Shown here one piece after another: positions 1-9,760 of a stretch of 64,000 bases of DNA. The notes under the pieces are model-generated. The model was not told the origin of the DNA and did no database searches. It saw only the letters and a program-made list of their open reading frames with translations. The DNA comes from JAICMB01 sp035295125. Its GTDB lineage: Bacteria; Acidobacteriota; Terriglobia; Bryobacterales; Bryobacteraceae. The stretch is taken from the NCBI GenBank assembly GCA_035295125.1, contig DATGJP010000077.1, positions 62,001-126,000 of the forward strand. Reading direction: 5' to 3'. The first letter of the stretch is position 1; each line of letters opens with the position of its first letter. A program made the translations under genes and the position numbers.

Positions 1-3000
1 ACGCCCTGGAGCGAACGCTCGCTTTCGGTCAAACGGACGAGCTTCAGATTGCGGCACATACAAACGAGTATCTGCGTGTCTCAATTGAAGGCCACGGGAT
101 GCTTGTGCACGTCGCGGTAAAGGATCCTCACAACCGCGTAATCGCTGAGCGTACCCGAACCGGAGGACTTCGCGACGCGATGACATGGGCTGCCGTTGCC
201 GATGCGGCCGGATCTTACAGTGTGGAGATCGTCTCGCGAGAGACAGCAGGCGCTCCAAGGGCCTATTCGATTACCCTCACCGATCAGCGCCAGGCAGAAG
301 ACATTGACAGGCTCGCCGCCCAGGCCGACTCTGCTTTAGCCGAGGGTGAGGAGAAGCAACAAGCCGGAGAAGGCCGTAAAGCGATCGACAGCTTTGAGCG
401 GTCGATTCACATGGCGCAGGATGCCCGCGACGCTGCTCTGGAGGCTGAAGCCTGTTATCAACTGGCGCAAGCTCAATTCTCCGCGGGGAACCTCTTGGAG
501 GCGACCTCGCGATTCGAACAAGCGAAGGCAAGCTGCCATAACCGGCACGATGCCGGCAACGAGTCCCGCGCGCTTCGCGGACTGGGCAAACTTTACGGCG
601 ATACCCAACAGGCACCGAAAGCAATCGACTGCCTGGAGCGTGCGCGTTCGCTCGCGGAATCGACGGGGGACCTGGCGGGGGAAGCCGAGGCACTCCGGGA
701 ACTCGGCTCAGTGGCAGGTTCCCGCACCGATTTTCCGAAAGCCGGCGAATTCTTCGATCGTGGTCTTGCGCTGGCCCGCCGCGCGGGCGACCGCCGTACA
801 GAGGCAGATCTCCTTAACATGCTCGGGGTGCTCGATCAAGCCATCGGCAAGGAAGCCGAAACGCTCTCGAATTTTCAGGCAGGGCTGACGATTCGGCGCG
901 TAATCGGCGACCGCGCCGGGGTAGCGCAGAGCACGAACAATTTGGGCGCCTATCACCGTAACCTCGGAGAGGCCCGCACGGCTATCGGATATTACGAAGA
1001 GTCTTTGAAGATGCGCAAACAACTGGCGAACCCGGTTGGGATCGGCAACGCGCTGGAGAATCTTGCGGTCGCGAACGGAGATCTGGGCAATTTTGAGAAA
1101 GCTTTGGATCTGTCACTCCAAGCCGCCGAACTGTTCCGTTCGAGTCAGGCGCATCGGGGCGAGATGTTTGCTCTCACGAATCTCGGCGACACGTGCAGCC
1201 GCATGGGTGAGCAGGAAAAGGCTCTTGACTTTTACACGCGCGCGCTCGAAATAGCCAGAACGACCGGGGATCGGCGCGGTGAGGCCCTTGCGCTGTTCGG
1301 CGCAGGATCAATCCATGCCTCGCGCAGGCATTTCGAGCTGGCCTCCAGTGCCTTTTCTGAATCGCTTCGCATCAGCAGGGAAGCCAGCCTTCAGCACGAG
1401 ATGACGCTCGCACTTCTCGCATTGGCGGACGTGGCAAATCAGCAGCGCGATACGACGGCGGCGATCGCCAGTGCTCGCGAAGCGCTGGAACTGTGTCGTG
1501 CCCATGAATACCGCAGGGAGGAAGCGCGCGCTCGCTCGCTCCTCGGCAGCGCGCTGTTGGATACAGACCCGAAGCAGGGGAACGAAATGCTGCGCCAGGC
1601 ACTTGCCATTCAACAGGAAATCGCCGATCCCGACCAGGAGGCGCTCACTCGCAGCCGACTCGCGGAGTGCGCGGAACGTTCCGGCGACTTAGTTGCAGCA
1701 CGCGATCAGTCATTGAAGGCGCTTAAGCTTCTCGAATCCGTGCGGCGGAACGCGCCGCCGGAGGGACCGCGGATTTCATTCCAGGCTTACAAGCGGCCCT
1801 TTTACCAGCAAGCGGTCGATATTTTCATGGCTCTCGATCGTCAGCAGCCCCATGCCGAATTCGATGTTCAAGCCTTTGAGGTCAGTGAGAGATTCCGGGC
1901 GCGAGCGCTATTAGATCAGCTTGCCGAAAGCAAGGACCTGTACAGCCACGAAGCCGATCCGGAGTTGGCGGGGGAGGCATCGCGGACCTTGGAGTTGTTG
2001 GACAACAAGGCCTCTCGTCTCACGCGCGTGCTCAGCGGGCGCCACACCGAAACGCAGGCTGCGGCGGCACGGCGCGCGCTCGATGAGATGGAGGTTCGTT
2101 TCGATGGCATTCGATCGCGAATCAGGTCCACATGCGCAGCATGTTCGGCCAATCCACAGTTGCTTTCGCCCGCGGAGCTTCAGGCGCAGTTCTTGGACAA
2201 AGACAGCGTCGTGCTGGAGTACATGCTTGGCGCGAAGCGGAGCTTTCTCTGGACGATTACAAAATCGATGTTCCGCAGCTACGAACTTCCGGCGCGGGGA
2301 GAAATTGAAGAACTCGTGCGCCCAGCGCATGCCGCTCTAACCGAACCCGCAAACGTCATTTCCGGCGAATCTCCCGAAGCGCGGCAGAATCGAATCGACC
2401 GCTCGCGGCAGGAGTTTGAACGTGCCGCTGCCGCGTTGTCGCGTGTAGTGCTTCCGCCGGGTTTCGATCGAAATACTAAGAAAGTCCTGATTGTCGTTGA
2501 TGGACCGCTCTATTCGATTCCCTTCTCCGTTCTCCTTGCCCGCGGCACCGAAGTTTCCACACTTCCCTCGGCATCGAGTTTGGCTTATCTGGGCCGAAAG
2601 CACGAATCCACGGGGATCGCTCTGTTCGCTGACCCTTTGTACCCGGCCGGAAGTGCGACCCTCCCGCGACTAAGGCTGGCGCGTGAAGAGGCGTTGCGCA
2701 TCGGGGGCATGACTGCCGGCAGGAAGAAACTGGAGTTCGGAGCGGATGCCAGCAGGGCTGCGGCTTCCGATCCATCCCTCGACAACTACGCCATTCTGCA
2801 CTTCGCGGCGCATGCCCTAATTGACGACCAACGGCCGGAACTCTCGGGCATCGCCTTGTCCGACGGATTGTTCAGTTTGCACGATATCGATCAGCTTTCG
2901 ATTCATGCACGGCTAGTCGTGCTCAGCGCCTGCCGCACCGCGGCGGGCAAGCCCGCGGAAGGGGAGGGCCCGATCAGTCTCGCGCGCGCTTTTCTCTATG

Positions 3001-3230
3001 CTGGGGCAGGCGGCGTCGTCGCGAGCCTGTGGGATGTGAACGATCGCGCCACGGAAGTGTTCATGACGCGGTTTTATGAGGGGCTTTTTCGCCGGGGTTT
3101 ATCGGCCGCCGCAGCCCTTGGTTTTGCCCGGGAGTCGATGATGGCCGATTCGGCCTGGAGCCATCCTTACTACTGGGCCGGTTTCGTGCTGATCGGAGAT
3201 TCGGCAGCAATTTCTATGCGGCACGGATAA
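1..3230 (+). CDS. TPR-CHAT protein, 5' end cut by window
   Basis: The reading frame is open from base 3, so the gene starts outside the window; the first ATG at 99 is not its start. About 1075 residues are visible. The first ~100 look like the beta-sandwich that often precedes TPRs in acidobacterial CHAT proteins. Residues ~105-560 are TPR-like helical pairs with repeated A-x-x-x-Y/L-x-x-A-L patterns. The C-terminal ~270 residues form a CHAT (caspase-like) domain: HFAAHA supplies the likely catalytic His (about residue 937 counted from base 3) and LSACRT the Cys (about 977). CHAT domains are caspase-fold proteases; the TPRs probably bind the partner or substrate. The target is unknown. The 3' end overlaps the minus-strand gene by 61 bp. 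Confidence 0.9.
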   Translation, partial: ALERTLAFGQTDELQIAAHTNEYLRVSIEGHGMLVHVAVKDPHNRVIAERTRTGGLRDAMTWAAVADAAGSYSVEIVSRETAGAPRAYSITLTDQRQAEDIDRLAAQADSALAEGEEKQQAGEGRKAIDSFERSIHMAQDARDAALEAEACYQLAQAQFSAGNLLEATSRFEQAKASCHNRHDAGNESRALRGLGKLYGDTQQAPKAIDCLERARSLAESTGDLAGEAEALRELGSVAGSRTDFPKAGEFFDRGLALARRAGDRRTEADLLNMLGVLDQAIGKEAETLSNFQAGLTIRRVIGDRAGVAQSTNNLGAYHRNLGEARTAIGYYEESLKMRKQLANPVGIGNALENLAVANGDLGNFEKALDLSLQAAELFRSSQAHRGEMFALTNLGDTCSRMGEQEKALDFYTRALEIARTTGDRRGEALALFGAGSIHASRRHFELASSAFSESLRISREASLQHEMTLALLALADVANQQRDTTAAIASAREALELCRAHEYRREEARARSLLGSALLDTDPKQGNEMLRQALAIQQEIADPDQEALTRSRLAECAERSGDLVAARDQSLKALKLLESVRRNAPPEGPRISFQAYKRPFYQQAVDIFMALDRQQPHAEFDVQAFEVSERFRARALLDQLAESKDLYSHEADPELAGEASRTLELLDNKASRLTRVLSGRHTETQAAAARRALDEMEVRFDGIRSRIRSTCAACSANPQLLSPAELQAQFLDKDSVVLEYMLGAKRSFLWTITKSMFRSYELPARGEIEELVRPAHAALTEPANVISGESPEARQNRIDRSRQEFERAAAALSRVVLPPGFDRNTKKVLIVVDGPLYSIPFSVLLARGTEVSTLPSASSLAYLGRKHESTGIALFADPLYPAGSATLPRLRLAREEALRIGGMTAGRKKLEFGADASRAAASDPSLDNYAILHFAAHALIDDQRPELSGIALSDGLFSLHDIDQLSIHARLVVLSACRTAAGKPAEGEGPISLARAFLYAGAGGVVASLWDVNDRATEVFMTRFYEGLFRRGLSAAAALGFARESMMADSAWSHPYYWAGFVLIGDSAAISMRHG

Positions 3231-3988
3231 GAGCCGAGCAGTTCTCGTTGGACACCTTGAATTCCGTATAGAAGGAATTCGTATGTGCCCGCCGTGATGT
3301 CTCCCGCCGGCAGCCAGACGGTCACCGCTCCATTTGCTCCCCGTGCCAGCGATTGCTGACTCCAGATTCGACCTCGGCCCAAGGATTCCACTTCGACCGA
3401 ATACCCAGCGCAAATCTCACTGGTGGCCAGATCGACCCGAAGGAATATCTTCTTTGGGGACAAAGCGATTGCCGGGACCTGCTCGTTGCCACGCTTGAGC
3501 TGAGGAAACAACGAGACAAGGGCGACTTCAGGCGCGGCGCCGGGGCGTTGTTCCTGGGAAGTGGACTGCAGGCGCGCGACATCCCTCCGCAGCCTCAGGT
3601 TTTGGATGCCCAACCACATCAATCCTGCAGCGCAGGCCGCCGCCAGACACGCCGCCGCGGTCAACCAGCCAAGGCGCCTGGGAACAAGGGTGGCTGTACG
3701 CGATACCGGCGACTCGCTTTGCTCGCGCAGTTCGCGTTGCGCCAAGGCCCGAGCCAGTGCAAGTTTCGCGCGATTCCGTGACGAGCCCAGCAGTCGCTCC
3801 TCAACCAGCCGTTTCTCAGCGACATCCAGTTCGCCGCGCGCATAGGCATCAATCAGATCGTTCAGCGAGTCCTGAAGGTCCTCGTAAACCTGTTGGCTTT
3901 CGAAAAAAACTTCCTCAACCTCCCGGCGCGCCGGTTCTGCCATCGTGCCAAGAAGAAACGATCGCATGCGCTCATCACTCGCCGGCAT
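3170..3988 (-). CDS. Membrane-anchored anti-sigma-like protein
   Basis: A 272-residue protein placed 10 bases downstream of the sigma-like gene. I chose the ATG at 3988 because it has a GAGGGTGG ribosome site and follows the sigma stop codon; the frame extends upstream to 4087 inside the sigma gene. The N-terminus (residues ~1-95) is an acidic helical segment with a DLIDAYARGEL motif, seen in acidobacterial anti-sigma-like proteins; no HC2 zinc motif is present. One membrane helix lies around residues 128-150. The C-terminal half is a beta-rich outer domain (RVDLATSE, PAGDITAGTYEFLLYG). The likely role is to hold the sigma factor and sense the envelope. This is inferred from gene pairing and architecture. 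Confidence 0.7.
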   Translation of the reverse strand: MPASDERMRSFLLGTMAEPARREVEEVFFESQQVYEDLQDSLNDLIDAYARGELDVAEKRLVEERLLGSSRNRAKLALARALAQRELREQSESPVSRTATLVPRRLGWLTAAACLAAACAAGLMWLGIQNLRLRRDVARLQSTSQEQRPGAAPEVALVSLFPQLKRGNEQVPAIALSPKKIFLRVDLATSEICAGYSVEVESLGRGRIWSQQSLARGANGAVTVWLPAGDITAGTYEFLLYGIQGVQRELLGSYPCRIEIAAESPISTKPAQ

Positions 3989-3998
3989 TATTCCACCC

Positions 3999-4574
3999 TC
4001 ACACGCTTTTCGATCGAACGCAACGCTTGACGCAGGACTCCAGATTGTCCCTGAGACGCAACGCGCGATTGCGGAGCGCGGCCCCATCGATTCCCAAACG
4101 AATTGCCAGCCGCCTGCGGTTTTCGATCCTGGCGTGATGATCTCCGGAATAGTATGCGAGAATCAGTGCGCTGCTTTCTGCCGGTAGTTTCTCCAAACAG
4201 CCATCAAGGCATGCCAGCGAGGGCTCGTTGGGGGAGGGATTCCCGCCCGAGATCCGAACAAATTCACGCATCCTGCCATCTACCGTGATCTCCTTGTGAC
4301 GCGTTTCGAGCGCGACCAGACGGGCGACGCCGAGGGCATAGGCGCCCGGCCGAACGACTTCTTCGCCTTGATTGAGGCGTCGTGCCATCCGATCGAGCAC
4401 CTCGTCGGCAAGTTCTTCGGGCTGGGCGAGTCGCTCGAACTCGAAATAGCTCACGAGCTTATCGTGCAGTAGAAGGTATTGTTCGGCGGCTTCGGCGGGT
4501 TCCGGATGCAAATGCCGCAGAAGACCATCGAGCGCCCGCTGGTTCAGAGCATTCTCACCATTACGTTTCGGCAC
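3999..4574 (-). CDS. ECF-like RNA polymerase sigma factor
   Basis: A 191-residue protein with a GTG start. The N-terminal half matches a weak sigma region 2 (PEELADEVLDRMARRL). The C-terminal half (LEKLPAESSALILAYYSGD, then RRRLAIRLGIDGAALRNRALRLRDNLE) has the layout of sigma region 4 with its helix-turn-helix. Region 2 is divergent, so this is a diverged ECF-type factor. It is followed after 10 bases by the membrane anti-sigma-like gene and is divergent from the giant FG-GAP gene, with about 42 bases between starts. Target promoters are unknown. Confidence 0.7.
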   Translation of the reverse strand: MPKRNGENALNQRALDGLLRHLHPEPAEAAEQYLLLHDKLVSYFEFERLAQPEELADEVLDRMARRLNQGEEVVRPGAYALGVARLVALETRHKEITVDGRMREFVRISGGNPSPNEPSLACLDGCLEKLPAESSALILAYYSGDHHARIENRRRLAIRLGIDGAALRNRALRLRDNLESCVKRCVRSKSV

Positions 4575-4586
4575 TTCTCAACACTC

Positions 4587-4592
4587 AGTATA
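4587..4592 (-). promoter_or_regulatory. Possible -10 box for the sigma-like gene
   Basis: Reading the minus strand, TATACT lies 12 bases upstream of the GTG start at 4574. No good -35 is visible at the right distance. It sits in the 42-base gap between two divergent genes, so some promoter must be close by, but this match alone is weak. Confidence 0.25.
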
Positions 4593-4616
4593 GGAGCTTC
4601 CGCACGTGAGGGAACC

Positions 4617-7600
4617 ATGGGTTTAATCGGTCGATGCCAGTCCGGATTGCGGCGCGCTGTCTGTCTGGGTTTGCTGCAGATTTTGGCTATTGCGGGCGCT
4701 TGGGCGACTCAGAAAGTCGATGGGCCTTGCACGCCTATAGACTTCTGGATCGTCAGTGTAAGACATAAGATGAAGATCATTGGGCTTCCCCTGGCTGGTG
4801 TCAAGAAAGTAGGCAAAGCCGTTACGCCCCAGAGAACAAGGATGTACTACTACCTTTGGGTGTCGGGTCTTGACCCAAAGATCTGTTATGTAGATTTCAA
4901 GCCTTCCACCCAGACCCTGCCCGCAATGGTTCCCGCGACGGTTGGGACTGCGGCGCAGAACGGGACCGCCGCCGCTCTAATAGTTTCGGCCGACCTGAAT
5001 GGTGACGGCATCCTCGACGAGATCGTCAGCAATCTCGATACTGAGATAGACATTTCTCTGGGCAACGAAGACGGAAGCTTGCAATCGCCAGTCTCGTACG
5101 ATCTTCGCACCGAGGTCTCCAGCATCGCAGTTGCGGATGTAAATGGTGATGGCAAGCCGGACGTCATAGTCACCGGGTTCGGCGATACCACCAGCTACGT
5201 ATCCGTGCTGCTCGGCAATGGCGATGGAACCTTGCAGGCACCGGTCAATCTTTCGGTGGGGACGTTTCCTCAGTCGGTGGCGATCGGTGACTTCAACGGG
5301 GATGGCAAGCCCGATCTTGCGGTTGCCGCAGACGATGCACTCTATCTGCTGTTGGGCAATGGCAATGGAACGTTTCATGCGCCAGTTAGCTTATTGTCGG
5401 GGACAGGCCTGTCGGTAATCGCCGCGGATTTCAACGGTGATGGCAAACTCGATTTGGCGCTTGGGCAGTTCGCGCAGGCGTCGGGTAAAGGGACGGTCGC
5501 GGTCCTGATGGGCAACGGCAACGGAACCTTTCAAAATCCCCAGTCTACGGATGCCGGTGTGGGCAACGCGGATTTTCTGGGCTTTGGCGATTTTAACGGC
5601 GATGGCAAGCTGGACCTCGCCATCTCGCACGTAGGGACTGCAAGCATCTCGATCCGTCCGGGGAATGGCGACGGCACGTTCCGCATGGGCAACACATATT
5701 CCGCGACGAACAATCCGTTTTACCCTGGTTTCTCACTGCTCGATCTGGATGGCGATGGCAATCTAGACTTCGTGGTCAACGACGCTGACACGGGCGTAAT
5801 TCTCAACATCTTCGGCAACGGCGATGGGACTTTCGACGCCCCGATCTACTATTCCGCGCCGCTCGTGAATCCGACGGCGGTGAGCTCAGTCGCCGCCGCC
5901 GACTTCAATAGCGATGGCAAACCCGATTTGGCCACTTCGGATGGTTCCATCTGGCTGGGTAACGGCAGCGGGCAGTTCACTCTCGGCTCCGCGGTCGTCC
6001 CGAGCGGAACTTTTCTCGTGGCCGGGGATTTCAACGGCGATGGGAAGCAGGATCTGGCCACGTCCTCGGGCGTCGCGCTGGGAAATGGCGACGGTTCATT
6101 CCGAAACCTCGTTCATTATGCCGACAGTCTCACGGCCGGTTACATCGTGGCGGGGGACTTCAACCGTGACGGCAAACTCGACCTGGCAGTTGCGCCGGGC
6201 AACCCGGCCGACCTGCTGACGACGGCGCCGAGCGGGCCTGTTTCGATTCTGCTCGGCAACGGCGATGGGAGCTTTCACCTGTCCGCCACGTATAACGGTG
6301 GTTCGCAGCCTTACGCCATCGCCGCAGGCGATTTCAACGGCGACGGCAAGCTCGACCTGGCGATCGCCAATTATGGGGCTGGCGGTACATTGGGGTCCGA
6401 TGCCGGCGGAATTTCTATCCTGCTCGGTAACGGCGATGGAACCTTTACCGCGGGTGCCTCGTTCCAGGCCGGGAAGTATCCCGCGCACCTCGCCGCGGCG
6501 GACCTGAACGGCGACGGCAGATCGGACCTGGTGATCGCTACGACCACAAATGGGACTTCAGGGGCCATAGCGGTGTTTCTAGGCAATGGCGACGGGACTT
6601 TCCGCGGCCAGCCCCTCATCCCGACAACCACCACCAACTTTGCGCAATGGGTTGAGGTTTTCGACCCCAATGGCGACGGCAAACCGGATATTCTCGAATC
6701 GGAAAATAACGGCGTTGTGGGCTATTTCCAGGGCAACGGAGACGGCACTTTCCAGGCCGAGATTTCCTTTCCCGCGGGACCAAACCCTCTACAACTCCTC
6801 AGGGCGGACTTCAATGGCGACGGCCTACCGGATCTGGCTGTGGCCGACTATAACTTCATAGCCGGGGGCGGAGGATTCGTGGTCCTGCTCAACCAACCGC
6901 AAACGGTGCAGACCACAGCAATCACCATCCAGACCAATCCCGCCGGCCTTCAGTTCAGCCTTGACGGTACATCCTATTCAGCGCCGCAAACGCTCAATCT
7001 CTCGCAGGATATCCACACGATCTCCGCCACCACCCCGCAGACCGCTGGTACCGGAACGCAATATGCGTTCGCTTCCTGGAGTGATGGTGGGGCCCCCTCG
7101 CACATGATTACGGTGGGCACTGCGGCAGCGAGCTATACGGCGACATTCAAGATTCAGTATCAGCTCACCACGGTGGCATCGCCGGTGAACGGTGGGTCCG
7201 TTTCACCGCTGTCCGGCGGGTTCTATGACTCCGGGACGGTGGCGCCCGTTAGCGCCACGCCCGCCGCGGGCTTCCAGTTCACCAGTTGGACCGGGCCGGT
7301 CGCCAATTCATCGAGCGCTGCAACTACCGTCACGATGTCGGGTCCCGAGACGGTCACGGCAAGCTTCTCCTCCGTCGCGGGAGTCACCATCCAGACCAAT
7401 CCCAGCGGGTTGCAGTTCACGGTCGATGGAGGCTCGGCGCAGACGGCGCCGCAAACGTTGACGCTTTCCACGGGAACGCACACCATCGCCGTCGCGACGA
7501 CCCAGCAGGTCACGACCGGCACCCGATATAACTTCATGAGTTGGAACGATGGCGGCGCGGCTTCGCACATCATCACGGTCGGCTCGACACCCTCGACTTA

Positions 7601-9719
7601 CACGGCAACCTTCGGCACGCAGTATCTACTCACCATCTCGGCATCGCCAGCTAACGGTGGCTCGGTAACGCCGCTGTCGGGGGGATATTACGACGCAGGG
7701 ACGGCTGTGCCCATTTCGGCCACCGCGGCCAGCGGATTCGTTTTCGCAAATTGGACCGGCACTGTGGCAAGTTCGTCGAGCGCTTCGACGACGGTAACGA
7801 TGGCCGCCCCGGATACGGTGACCGCGAACTTCTCCGCATTAGCCGGTATCACGATTCAGACCAGCCCGGCAGGACTACAATTCTCGGTCGATAACGGATC
7901 GCCATTGACCGCGCCTCAGGTACTGACGCTTTCGGGCGGCCAACACACCATCGCCGTCGCACAGCTTCAGACGGGGCCATCGGGCACTCAATATATGTTC
8001 ACGAACTGGAGCGATGATGGAGCGGCCACTCACACCATCACGGTCACTTCCGCAGCGGCCACTTATCTCGCCTTGTTCAAAACGCAGTTTCAGTTGAGTA
8101 TTTCCGCCTCTCCGGCGAACGGCGGTACGGTGAGCCCGTCCTCCGGTGGTTATTACGACCAGGGAACAGCAGTTCCGATCACCGCTACGCCGGCGGCCGG
8201 ATATCAGTTCACGAGTTGGACCGGCCCTGTTGGAGCTTCCACTAACCCAGCCACCACAGTAACCATGAGCCAGCCGCGGACCGTTATCGCGAACTTCGCG
8301 TTGGCTTCGTTCACGCTCAGCCAGACCTCGGCGAGTTTGTCGGCCGCCGGTGGAACCGCGAGTGTAAACGTGATTGCCAGCATCGGGACGGCATCGTGGA
8401 CCGCGGTGAGCAACGACAACTTCATCACGGTGACGTCCGGTTCGAGTGGCACTGGAAACGGCACTGTGAATTACACTGTCGCGGCCAATACCTCGGCGAA
8501 TGCCCGGGCGGGCACGATGACGATCGCCGGACAGACCTTCACCGTAATGCAAGCGGGCGCCGGCCAGGTCTCGCCGCTGCGTTTCGTTCCGCTCACGCCA
8601 TGCCGGATTATGGACACTCGCGGCGCGGCCGGAACATTCGGCGGACCAAGAATGGCTGGGGGGAGCACACGCACAGTTCCGATTCCGAAGAGTGGCTGTG
8701 GCATCCCGGCAAGCGCGTCGGCATATTCTTTGAACATAACCGTAGTTCCCCCCGGACCGCTGACTTATCTGTCCATCTGGCCGGCGGGACAGACTCAGCC
8801 GGTGGTTTCAACGCTGAACTCGTTCGACGGCCGCATTGTCGCGAACGCCGCAATCGTCCCGGCAGGCTCAGGCGGCGCGATTAACGTGTTTGTCAGCGAT
8901 GCCAGCGACGTGATCATCGATATTAATGGTTACTTTGCGCCGCCGACCATGTCGGGGCGCCTGTCGTTCTACAGTTTGCCGCCATGCCGTGTCGCGGACA
9001 CGCGAAACCCAACTGGCCCGCTCGGAGGCCCGCTCATGGCCGGCGGTTCCACGCGCAGTTTTCCGATTCCGTCGAGTTCCTGCGGCGTCCCACCCACAGC
9101 CCTGGCATATTCGTTCAACTTAACTGTGGTTCCACGCAGGCCGCTTGGCTATCTCACAACGTGGCCATCCGGTCAGCCGCAACCTCTCGTTTCGACGCTG
9201 AATTCGCCAGACGGAGAAGTGGTGGCGAACGCTGCCATCGTCCCTTCCGGTAGCAACGGGGCAATCAGCGTGTTCGTGACCGACGACACCGACGTGATCA
9301 TCGACATTAACGGATACTTCGGCCCGCCGGATTCACCCGCTGCGCAGTCGCTCTACACCGTGACACCTTGCCGGGTTGCCGACACGCGCGGTGGCTTCGA
9401 TGCGCCGTTCGGATCACCTGGTCTGGCAGCGAACGGATCGCGGAGTTTTCCGATACCAACCAGTGTGTGCAGCGGGATACCCGCCACCGCGCAGGCCTAC
9501 TCGCTAAATGTCACGGTGGTGCCGAACGGTCCCCTGAACTATTTGACGACTTGGCCCACTGGCCAGATGCAGCCTGTGGTTTCGACACTGAACTCTCCCG
9601 CGGGCCTAGTGGTGGCGAACGCCGCAATCGTACCGTCGGGAACGGGCGGAGCGATCAGCGTTTTTGTGACGAATCCTACGAATTTGATTCTGGATATTAA
9701 TGCCTATTTCGCGCCATAA
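4617..9719 (+). CDS. Giant mosaic surface protein: FG-GAP, InlB-like, BACON, Cys repeats
   Basis: A secreted protein of 1700 residues. The start is the ATG at 4617, with GTGAGGG upstream and a hydrophobic signal peptide (VCLGLLQILAIAGAWA). Residues ~105-760 hold about 13 FG-GAP/VCBS units marked by Ca-binding D-x-N-G-D-G-K-x-D loops, which usually fold as a beta-propeller or tandem propellers. Residues ~765-1230 hold three ~155-residue units, each starting IQT(N/S)P(A/S)GLQF and containing a divergent InlB B-repeat (NGGSVSPLSGG). Residues ~1230-1315 form a BACON-like domain. Three ~120-residue C-terminal repeats each begin PCRxxDTR and end DINGYF or DINAYF, with paired cysteines. It probably acts in adhesion or polymer binding at the cell surface. 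No enzyme motif was seen. Confidence 0.85.
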   Translation: MGLIGRCQSGLRRAVCLGLLQILAIAGAWATQKVDGPCTPIDFWIVSVRHKMKIIGLPLAGVKKVGKAVTPQRTRMYYYLWVSGLDPKICYVDFKPSTQTLPAMVPATVGTAAQNGTAAALIVSADLNGDGILDEIVSNLDTEIDISLGNEDGSLQSPVSYDLRTEVSSIAVADVNGDGKPDVIVTGFGDTTSYVSVLLGNGDGTLQAPVNLSVGTFPQSVAIGDFNGDGKPDLAVAADDALYLLLGNGNGTFHAPVSLLSGTGLSVIAADFNGDGKLDLALGQFAQASGKGTVAVLMGNGNGTFQNPQSTDAGVGNADFLGFGDFNGDGKLDLAISHVGTASISIRPGNGDGTFRMGNTYSATNNPFYPGFSLLDLDGDGNLDFVVNDADTGVILNIFGNGDGTFDAPIYYSAPLVNPTAVSSVAAADFNSDGKPDLATSDGSIWLGNGSGQFTLGSAVVPSGTFLVAGDFNGDGKQDLATSSGVALGNGDGSFRNLVHYADSLTAGYIVAGDFNRDGKLDLAVAPGNPADLLTTAPSGPVSILLGNGDGSFHLSATYNGGSQPYAIAAGDFNGDGKLDLAIANYGAGGTLGSDAGGISILLGNGDGTFTAGASFQAGKYPAHLAAADLNGDGRSDLVIATTTNGTSGAIAVFLGNGDGTFRGQPLIPTTTTNFAQWVEVFDPNGDGKPDILESENNGVVGYFQGNGDGTFQAEISFPAGPNPLQLLRADFNGDGLPDLAVADYNFIAGGGGFVVLLNQPQTVQTTAITIQTNPAGLQFSLDGTSYSAPQTLNLSQDIHTISATTPQTAGTGTQYAFASWSDGGAPSHMITVGTAAASYTATFKIQYQLTTVASPVNGGSVSPLSGGFYDSGTVAPVSATPAAGFQFTSWTGPVANSSSAATTVTMSGPETVTASFSSVAGVTIQTNPSGLQFTVDGGSAQTAPQTLTLSTGTHTIAVATTQQVTTGTRYNFMSWNDGGAASHIITVGSTPSTYTATFGTQYLLTISASPANGGSVTPLSGGYYDAGTAVPISATAASGFVFANWTGTVASSSSASTTVTMAAPDTVTANFSALAGITIQTSPAGLQFSVDNGSPLTAPQVLTLSGGQHTIAVAQLQTGPSGTQYMFTNWSDDGAATHTITVTSAAATYLALFKTQFQLSISASPANGGTVSPSSGGYYDQGTAVPITATPAAGYQFTSWTGPVGASTNPATTVTMSQPRTVIANFALASFTLSQTSASLSAAGGTASVNVIASIGTASWTAVSNDNFITVTSGSSGTGNGTVNYTVAANTSANARAGTMTIAGQTFTVMQAGAGQVSPLRFVPLTPCRIMDTRGAAGTFGGPRMAGGSTRTVPIPKSGCGIPASASAYSLNITVVPPGPLTYLSIWPAGQTQPVVSTLNSFDGRIVANAAIVPAGSGGAINVFVSDASDVIIDINGYFAPPTMSGRLSFYSLPPCRVADTRNPTGPLGGPLMAGGSTRSFPIPSSSCGVPPTALAYSFNLTVVPRRPLGYLTTWPSGQPQPLVSTLNSPDGEVVANAAIVPSGSNGAISVFVTDDTDVIIDINGYFGPPDSPAAQSLYTVTPCRVADTRGGFDAPFGSPGLAANGSRSFPIPTSVCSGIPATAQAYSLNVTVVPNGPLNYLTTWPTGQMQPVVSTLNSPAGLVVANAAIVPSGTGGAISVFVTNPTNLILDINAYFAP

Positions 9720-9760
9720 CTGAGTGGCAACGAATTCCTTCGCCGCCCGTCCAATTTCAG

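Noticed and set aside
346..888. 180-codon open frame inside the TPR-CHAT gene
   Set aside because: Arg- and Ser-rich shadow of a GC-rich gene in another frame, no ribosome site and no recognisable fold.
7875..8552. 225-codon minus-strand open frame within the giant surface protein
   Set aside because: It mirrors the repeated coding sequence on the other strand and has no protein-like pattern.
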